A stretch of DNA of 18,384 bases from contig JBGAPI010000068.1 of the NCBI GenBank assembly GCA_044221335.1, positions 1 through 18,384 of the forward strand. The letters are read 5' to 3'. Shown piece by piece: positions 13,198 through 18,384 of the stretch. The notes beneath the pieces were generated by a model. It worked only from the letters and a program-made list of their open reading frames with translations. It had not been told where the DNA came from and did no database searches. The stretch comes from JBGAPI01 sp044221335 (GTDB lineage Bacteria > Pseudomonadota > Gammaproteobacteria > Xanthomonadales > Ahniellaceae). Both the position numbers and the translations under genes were made by a program. The stretch's first letter is position 1. Every line of letters begins with the position of its first letter.

Positions 13198-14676
13198 CCA
13201 CCTCGGGTGGTTGACGCGGAACCGCACGCTGGGCCAAGGATGAAGGATCTTCGGGCGAGGTAGCCACTGGTCGGCGATGCGTGAGATACGATTCCACGTG
13301 GTTCGGGTCCTGAAGCTGCGTCGGTTGAGGCACCGCCGCCACAGGTCGAGCACGTAGTGTCGGAACGCATCGAGACTGCGGAAGTTGGTCGGGACCGCGT
13401 GGTACGCGAAGTATCCGCGCACCACGCGGCCGAGCCACTCGCCCTGGACCGCGATGGAGTCGTGGAGTCGCTGCCGTAGCGACGACTTGATCGAGCTCAG
13501 TGCGGCGCGCAGGCGATCGCGACGGGTCGTCCGTTGCAACTGGAAGATGCCGCGCTCATCGGTCTCCGCGATGTGCGTGAAGCCCAAGAAGTCGAAGGTT
13601 TCCGGTTTACCCAGCCCCCGCAGGGTTCGGTTCTTGGCCGCGAAACGGCCGAACTCGAGCACGCGGGTCTTGTCCGGGTGCAGCGACAACGAGTAGCACT
13701 CCAACCGTTCGCGCAACTCCGCCACGAACCGCCTGGCCTCATGCTCGTGCGAGAAGCCGACCACGATGTCGTCGGCGTAGCGCACGATGACGACGCGACC
13801 CTGTGCAGTGCGCTTGCGCCACTGCTGGGCCCAGAGGTCGAAGACGTAATGCAGGTAAATATTGGCCAGCAGCGGCGAGATCACCGCACCTTGCGGCGTT
13901 CCCACCTCCGTCGCCAACAGCACGCCGTCCTCCATCACGCCGGCCTTCAGCCATTTGCGGATCAGGCGTAGCACGCGCCGGTCGCCGATGCGGTGCTCGA
14001 CGAAACGCTGCAGCCACTCGTGGCTGACCGTGTCGAAGAACCGCGCGATGTCGGCGTCCACGATCCAGTTCACTTTCATCCGTTCGATCCCGACCGCGAG
14101 CGCATCCAGCGCATCGTGCTGGCTGCGTCCGGGCCGGAACCCGTAGGAGAACCCCAGGAAGTCCTGCTCGTAGATCGCGTTGAGCACTTCACCCAGCGCC
14201 CGTTGGACGATCTTGTCTTCCAGCGCGGCGATGCCGAGAGGACGTTGTCGTCCGTCCGGCTTCGGGATGTACTGCCGACGCGATGGCTTCGCCCGATAGG
14301 CACCGCGATGGAGTCGCCCGTGCAGATCGATCAGGTTGCTTTCCCGGTTGCGCGCATAGTCGTCCCACCCCACTCCGTCGACACCCGTCGCCGCATTGCG
14401 CCTGACCCAGCCGAATGCTGCATCGAGCACCTCGATCGTGAGGTGGTGCATCAGCGCGGTGAACTGCTCCTTCTTGCCCTGTTGTGCTCTTGCGCGTACG
14501 CGTTCGAGTCGCTGGGACACGCTTGCCCGGCTCAGCGTCCGGTGCGTGCGCTGCTCGCCCGCGTTCCCCTCGGCCCTCCCCCTTGGCTCCACGGACTCCG
14601 CACACGGTCGCCCGCGCTTGTTCGCCCGCTTCGCAGCTACTACGAGGAGGTCTGACTTCTCCAGCCCGTTCGTCAT
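13183..14676 (-). CDS. ltrA: Group II intron reverse transcriptase/maturase
   Basis: This intron-encoded protein helps fold the intron RNA and copies it during retrohoming. It has 497 residues and appears intact. The reverse transcriptase blocks run in order: PLGIAALEDKIVQRAL (146-161), FSYGFRPGRSQHDAL (176-190), WIVDADIARFFDTVSHEWL (204-222, Asp207), GTPQGAVISPLLANIYLH (259-276), VRYADDIVVGF (298-308, catalytic YADD) and LHPDKTRVLEFG (332-343). FDFLGFTHI (361-369) leads into the thumb/maturase domain, ending HPRWEPGA. No HNH endonuclease domain follows, so integration probably uses the replication fork or single-stranded DNA. The stop codon lies inside domain V. It is not a retron: the flanking RNA is a group II intron. 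Confidence 0.93.
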   Translation of the reverse strand: MTNGLEKSDLLVVAAKRANKRGRPCAESVEPRGRAEGNAGEQRTHRTLSRASVSQRLERVRARAQQGKKEQFTALMHHLTIEVLDAAFGWVRRNAATGVDGVGWDDYARNRESNLIDLHGRLHRGAYRAKPSRRQYIPKPDGRQRPLGIAALEDKIVQRALGEVLNAIYEQDFLGFSYGFRPGRSQHDALDALAVGIERMKVNWIVDADIARFFDTVSHEWLQRFVEHRIGDRRVLRLIRKWLKAGVMEDGVLLATEVGTPQGAVISPLLANIYLHYVFDLWAQQWRKRTAQGRVVIVRYADDIVVGFSHEHEARRFVAELRERLECYSLSLHPDKTRVLEFGRFAAKNRTLRGLGKPETFDFLGFTHIAETDERGIFQLQRTTRRDRLRAALSSIKSSLRQRLHDSIAVQGEWLGRVVRGYFAYHAVPTNFRSLDAFRHYVLDLWRRCLNRRSFRTRTTWNRISRIADQWLPRPKILHPWPSVRFRVNHPRWEPGA

Positions 14677-15034
14677 CGGCTTGTGGCTGCTCGCCTTCCC
14701 GATGCGGACCGCCGCAAACCCGTGCGGCGGTCAGACTGGAGATCTCCCGGCTCCCGCTCGAAGCGCGTAACGACATGCCAGGGTCTTTGACCACGCCGGA
14801 CCAAACCCACGCTCGCGATGGCGCGCGGGTTCATGTTGCCTTCCGCAGAGTAGACAGCGTCGGCACCCGGGATAGGATTCTTTCGCGGCTCAATGGCTGG
14901 CCTATCGTCACCCCTGTCAACGCTTCGTCGTACGCCTCGCGGCGTACCACGCATGACTCGGGGACAACTGGATCGCTAGTCCTTCGTTGTCGGGGACTTC
15001 CACCCCTTACGCTCCGCCGGTTTTGCCGGCGCTC
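14677..15034 (-). ncRNA. 5' ribozyme part of the group II intron (domains I-IV)
   Basis: These 358 bases upstream of the maturase hold no gene. On the minus strand they show paired segments expected of intron domain I and following domains. The CGCCGG/CCGGCG hairpin is at the 5' end (15032-15016). GGGGTGG/AAGTCCCC is near 15000. A GGTACGCCGCGAGGCGTACG helix lies near 14940, and GACCGCCGCAC/GCGGCGGTC lies just before the maturase. Exact domain borders cannot be set by eye. Confidence 0.65.
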
Positions 15035-15313
15035 CTACTCGAAGCCGTCGCTGAACAGGGCGTTGCCGGCCGCGGCGGTCCGTACGCCCGGCCAGTAGCC
15101 GCCGCTGAAGGCGTAGATGCCGGCGGATGCGGGAGTCGTCGCGTCCGCCTGCCCGACGGTCATGTCCAGCGTGTAGACGCCGCCGCTGACACGCCCTCCC
15201 CCCTGGTCGATGGTCGACCAGCCGAGGTCGTAGACGCCGGCCTGCTGTGCCTCGGCAGCTCCGGCGAAGACGAGTCCGAGCAGCATGCCGCCACCCAAGG
15301 CAAAGACATTCAT
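15035..15313 (-). CDS. Small secreted protein with C-terminal DGFE
   Basis: This 92-residue protein has a signal peptide (MNVFALGGGMLLGLVFAGAAEA, cleaved near AEA). The mature part of about 70 residues has the pattern YDLGWSTIDQGGGRVSGGVY, TLDMTVGQADA, then SGGYWPG. This pattern recurs in small secreted proteins of gamma- and deltaproteobacteria whose function is unknown. It ends LFSDGFE, a C-terminal tail I recall from many secreted Xanthomonadales proteins; it may be a sorting or anchoring signal. The ATG at 15313 overlaps the stop of the large fibre gene (ATGA), so the two are translationally coupled. The group II intron starts immediately after its TAG. Confidence 0.75.
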   Translation of the reverse strand: MNVFALGGGMLLGLVFAGAAEAQQAGVYDLGWSTIDQGGGRVSGGVYTLDMTVGQADATTPASAGIYAFSGGYWPGVRTAAAGNALFSDGFE

Positions 15314-17828
15314 CGGCGTTCACTCCCCGGATCGACGCCCTGCGCGACGCCGAGCTGCTGCTCGATGCGCGCCAGCCGCGCGGCGAGCGCCGCGTTGTCC
15401 GCCGCGAGCGTCGCGTTCTCCGCGTGCAAGCTCGCGTTGTCGGCCGACAGCGCCTCGATCCGCACGTCGTCCGCGGCCTTGAGCTCGCGCAAGGCCTCGA
15501 CGGTGAGTGCCTCGAAGCCACGCGGAGTCACGGTGAGATAGCCGTTCGGACCGACCGCGACCCAGTCCGGGAACACCTGCTGCACCTCCTGCGCGATGAA
15601 GCCGTTCTGCCGTCCCGGCAGGCCGAGCGCCTTTTCCGGATCGATGTATTCGTAGGTCGCTCCGCGCAGCATCAGCAGGCGACCGAGCGCGCCGTCCAGC
15701 GGTTCGATGTTCTTCTTCAGCCGACGGTCCGACGGCGTCGACCACGGACCGCCGCCCGGCTTGTAGGCGTTCGCGAACACGGTGAGATCGCGATTGCCGG
15801 TGATCTGCAGCAGCTGGCGCTGCGCACTGGCGGTGTACTGGTCGACGTAGAAGGTGGCGTCATTCGCCGCCGCACTGCTGCCGTTGCCGGCGGTGATCAG
15901 GATGCCGGTGCCGACCTTCTGCTGCAGATACAGGTTCGCATAGTCGGCGCCGCTGGCGTTCGAGCCGACCGCCAGCTCGACATCGGTCAGCGGCACCACG
16001 TTGACGCCGATGCCGGCGTTCGCGCGGACCAGGAACTGGTTGGCGCCCGTCGAGCCGATCCCGGTGGTCCCGAGACTGTCCGCCCAGACGAAACTGCCGT
16101 CGTGCTGCGCGCGGGCACGCTGACCGGCGGCGAAGCTGCTCTTGCCGGTGGCGGTGTTCTCGAGTCCCCCCGGCACCGTCGCATACATCCCCGCGGCCAG
16201 GTTGCTGCTGCCGCCGCCGACACTGGCATACACCGCGGTCGCGCTGCCGTGGTAGCCGCCGGCGACCGTGCTGTAGTTGCCGCTGGCGACATTGGTGTCG
16301 CCACCACCGATGCTCGCGAAGCCGGCGCTGGTGGTGTTGTCGCTGCCGCCCGCGATCGTCGCCGCATTGCCACCCGCCGTGTTGCTGTAGCCGCCGCCGA
16401 CCGTCCCGTGCGTCGCGCTGGTGCTGTTCAGTCGACCGCCGGAGATCACCGACATCGTGCCGTCGGCGTAGTTCTGGTTGCCGCCGCCGACGCTCGAATA
16501 GTCGCCGGTCGCGTGGTTGGCGCCGCCGCCTCCGACGGCGGCGTACTGGCCGGTCGTGGTCGCTGCATCGTTGTTGCCGGCGTGATTGCCGGCGCCGCCG
16601 GCGACCGTGGTGAAGTCGTCCCAGGCGTAGTTCGCGGCGACCGCGGTGGTGGTGCCGCCGCCGCCGATGGTCGCGCCGGCGGCGCCGGCGCCGATGCTGT
16701 TGGCAGCTCCGCCGAACGCGATGCTGGAGGCGTTGCCGACCAGCGGCGAGAAATACGCCACCCGGCTCGCGTTGACCTTGAGGTTCAGCGCGAAGTTGTC
16801 GCTGGTGCCGAGGTAGTCGCCGGCGCCGGTACCGGCATTGCCTCCCAGGGACCACAGGCCGGCGCTGCTGCCGCCATCGTCGGTCTCGCAGGCGACGCTG
16901 CCATCCGCGTTGATCACCCGGATGCTGCTGCCGGCGGCGCAGCTGCCCCCGACCCGCGCCTGGACCTGGGCGCTGTTGATGTCGTTCGCGCCGACGCTGC
17001 CATCGAGGATCGCCGCGCTGCCGACCGCGCCCGTCGCGAGATCGGCGGCAGCGATGGTGCCGTCCGCGATCTTCGGCGAGGTCACCGCATTGGCGGCCAG
17101 CGCCGAATTGCCGACCGCGCCGGCGGCGAGATCCACGGCAGCGATCGCGCCGTCGAGGATCTTCGCCGAGGTCACCGCGCCGTCGAGCAGGCTCGCGGTC
17201 GCCACCGCGCTGGCGGCCAGGTCCGCGCCGGTGATCGTTCCGTTCGCGATCCCGGCGCTGGTCACCGCACCGTCGGCGACGGACAGCGCCTGCTCGGCGC
17301 CCAGCGCGTACTGGCTGAAGTACTGCGGTCTCAGCTCCACGAGCGGCGCGAGCGGCGCATAGGCGCCGGCCGACGCGCCGTCGCGCACCTCGATGCCGAG
17401 GAACAGGCCATTGCCGGCCTGCGCCGGAGCGAAGCCGAAGTCGAGCGGTACTGGCTGAAGTACTGCGGTCTCAGCTCCACGAGCGGCGCGAGCGGCGCAT
17501 AGGCGCCGGCCGACGCGCCGTCGCGCACCTCGATGCCGAGGAACAGGCCATTGCCGGCCTGCGCCGGAGCGAAGCCGAAGTCGAGCGACACGGTGATCAG
17601 TCCGTTGGCGACGGCGAGGTCGTCGATCGTGATCGGCGGAGCCGCCTGGATGTTCAGGTTCGGATCGCTGTACAGCGTGAAGCGCAGGTCGAAGCTGCCG
17701 TTTGCCGGTACACCCGAGACTTTCAGTTGGCCCTGGTAGGTGATCGCGGACGTCAGCGGTTGCGGTGCGGCGTGGCCGAGCATCGGCAGGGCGAGCAGCA
17801 GAGCGGTGAGCAGGAGACAGCGGCGCAT
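15310..17828 (-). pseudogene. Secreted fibre-like protein with S74 chaperone domain, broken by a 140-bp tandem duplication
   Basis: The ATG at 17828 (GGGGAA upstream) opens a signal peptide, MRRCLLLTALLLALPMLGHA. A beta-rich domain follows (ITYQGQLKVSGVPANGSFDL ... LVELRPQYFSQY). After that the frame shifts, because 140 bp (17308-17587) are duplicated exactly; the first frame runs into unrelated sequence and stops at 17331. With one copy removed, the gene reads through to 15310 as 792 residues. The body has 11-residue repeats (DGAVTSAKILDGAI...), then many GGG-N-x-A-x-G-x-Y-S-x-V-x-GG repeats like trimeric adhesin heads. It ends with a peptidase S74 / endosialidase-type domain (SDRRLKKNIEPLDGALGRL, NGFIAQEVQQVFPDWV) and a coiled coil. 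S74 domains trimerise fibres and often cleave themselves off. It is followed, coupled, by the DGFE protein. Confidence 0.85.
17308..17587. repeat. Exact 140-bp direct tandem duplication
   Basis: Bases 17308-17447 and 17448-17587 are identical, both starting GTACTGGCTGAAG and ending GAAGTCGAGCG. Because 140 is not a multiple of three, the second copy puts the fibre gene out of frame. The perfect identity shows that it is recent, that it is maintained, or that it is an assembly artefact. Confidence 0.95.
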
Positions 17829-17877
17829 GGAGTTCCCCGGTGGCGATGACAGTTCGTGCTGTCGTCAACGCAATCCG

Positions 17878-17891
17878 GCCGGAATTCCGGC
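17878..17891. promoter_or_regulatory. Perfect 14-bp palindrome upstream of the fibre gene
   Basis: GCCGGAATTCCGGC lies 50 bp upstream of the fibre gene's start codon. A smaller inverted repeat, GACAG-N6-CTGTC (17848-17863), lies between it and the gene. Either may be a regulator site or leader hairpin. No convincing sigma-70 boxes are visible. The rest of 17829-18069 shows no gene. Confidence 0.3.
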
Positions 17892-18069
17892 AACGTGGAC
17901 GAGTGCATGGCCGCCTCGGCCCCATTTGCCGTGCTTGTGGTCGACACTTTTCGCCCTTGGTAGAAGACCGCAGGCCGACGAATGGCTGACGAGCCCGACA
18001 CGGCATCGGTGGGCGGCAGGGTCGCCGAGCGGCTCCCGCGACTGTCGAGGGTGCGAAACCGATGGACGA

Positions 18070-18378
18070 TCACCCGCCGCTCAGGCCGAACACGCTCGCC
18101 ACGAAGGCGGGAGCCTCGCCCAGCAGGAGGACGGTCCACACTCCCACGAGCACACCGCCGGTCGCCCCCACGACGCGCCAGATTCTCTGCGGCGCGATGG
18201 TCGCGCCGACGACCCGCTGGTAGGTCAGCGGAACCACGGCGGCGTAGAACAGCAGCAGGCCCGAGAAGCCCAGCCAGGGCGTCATCGGCGTCAGCCAGCG
18301 GGTGAACGGATCGCTGCGGCGCTGCTCGGCCAGGGCGTTGATCTGCCCCGCGATGTCGGCGGCGGAGTTGCCGATCAC
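18070..18378 (-). CDS. Small membrane protein of unknown function, possibly incomplete at the right edge
   Basis: This is 102 residues from a GTG at 18378, six bases from the window edge, so the true start may lie outside. Codons are strongly GC-ending, which supports a real gene. A charged N-terminus (INALAEQRRSDPFTRW) is followed by two hydrophobic segments, about residues 35-58 (WLGFSGLLLFYAAVVPL...) and 68-98 (VVGATGGVLVGVWTVLLLG...). Size and layout resemble small holin-like or accessory membrane proteins, but I see no diagnostic motif. It is 241 bp upstream of the fibre gene on the same strand; a functional link is speculative. Confidence 0.55.
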   Translation of the reverse strand: MIGNSAADIAGQINALAEQRRSDPFTRWLTPMTPWLGFSGLLLFYAAVVPLTYQRVVGATIAPQRIWRVVGATGGVLVGVWTVLLLGEAPAFVASVFGLSGG

Positions 18379-18384
18379 CGAATT

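Larger units (their letters stand above)
13125..15034 (-). mobile_element. Group II intron (about 1.9 kb) with its maturase gene
   Basis: This is a self-splicing retroelement read on the minus strand. The 5' end is set at 15034, where GAGCGCC follows directly after the TAG of the upstream gene; the family usually starts GUGYG, so one base differs. Next come a hairpin CGCCGG/CCGGCG, GGGGTGGAAGTCCCC and a structured leader of about 360 bases, then the maturase, domain V and domain VI. The 3' end is TAC at 13131 or CGAT at 13125; both fit the usual 3' AY. Exact ends need comparison with other copies or an empty site. Confidence 0.82.

Noticed and set aside
13183..14676. Retron or other defence-associated reverse transcriptase.
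   Set aside because: The protein has group II maturase features, and domain V and VI hairpins follow directly. There is no msr/msd-like RNA or effector gene.
15310..18006. A single 898-residue frame that seems to extend the fibre gene upstream to 18006.
   Set aside because: The part before the duplication is an Arg-rich off-frame translation. The true signal peptide is in another frame starting at 17828, and the two are joined only after removing 140 bp.

Overview
The window is very GC-rich proteobacterial DNA with strong third-position GC and dense short operons. The TonB-dependent receptor type, a secreted protein ending in DGFE, and a duplicated orphan ABC permease behind a sigma-54 promoter suggest a Gammaproteobacterium of the Xanthomonadales/Lysobacterales (Rhodanobacter- or Lysobacter-like). 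That assignment is an inference from gene content, not a database match.

Left half (1-9889): a pectin and uronate utilisation locus. On the minus strand, a 2-keto-4-pentenoate hydratase-like gene is followed by dctP, dctQ and dctM of a TRAP transporter, with stop/start overlaps at each junction; dctM runs off the left edge. Divergent from the hydratase is a secreted pectate lyase (+). Facing it is a secreted pectinesterase (-), separated by an array of 68-bp hairpin repeats. Further right are a large TonB-dependent receptor (-) and, divergent from it, 2-keto-3-deoxygluconate kinase kdgK (+). The inferred flow is cleavage and demethylation of pectin outside the cytoplasm, outer-membrane uptake by the receptor, inner-membrane uptake by the TRAP system, and phosphorylation of KDG. 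Both divergent promoter regions carry the same palindrome around ACCGGT (sites near 2543, 8722 and 8754), so I infer one regulator controls the whole set.

Middle (10043-13069): a small unrecognised gene, then a 794-residue FtsX/MacB-type duplicated ABC permease. A textbook -24/-12 (sigma-54) promoter lies just upstream of the permease. No ATPase gene is adjacent.

Right part (13070-18384): a group II intron (about 13125-15034, minus strand) with its reverse transcriptase/maturase. It appears to begin on the base after the stop codon of a small secreted DGFE-tailed protein gene. That gene is start/stop-coupled to a large secreted tail-fibre-like protein with repeat 'head' motifs and a C-terminal S74 chaperone domain. 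The large gene is broken by an exact 140-bp tandem duplication that shifts the frame. A small membrane protein of unknown function is at the right edge. I saw no tRNA, rRNA or CRISPR array.
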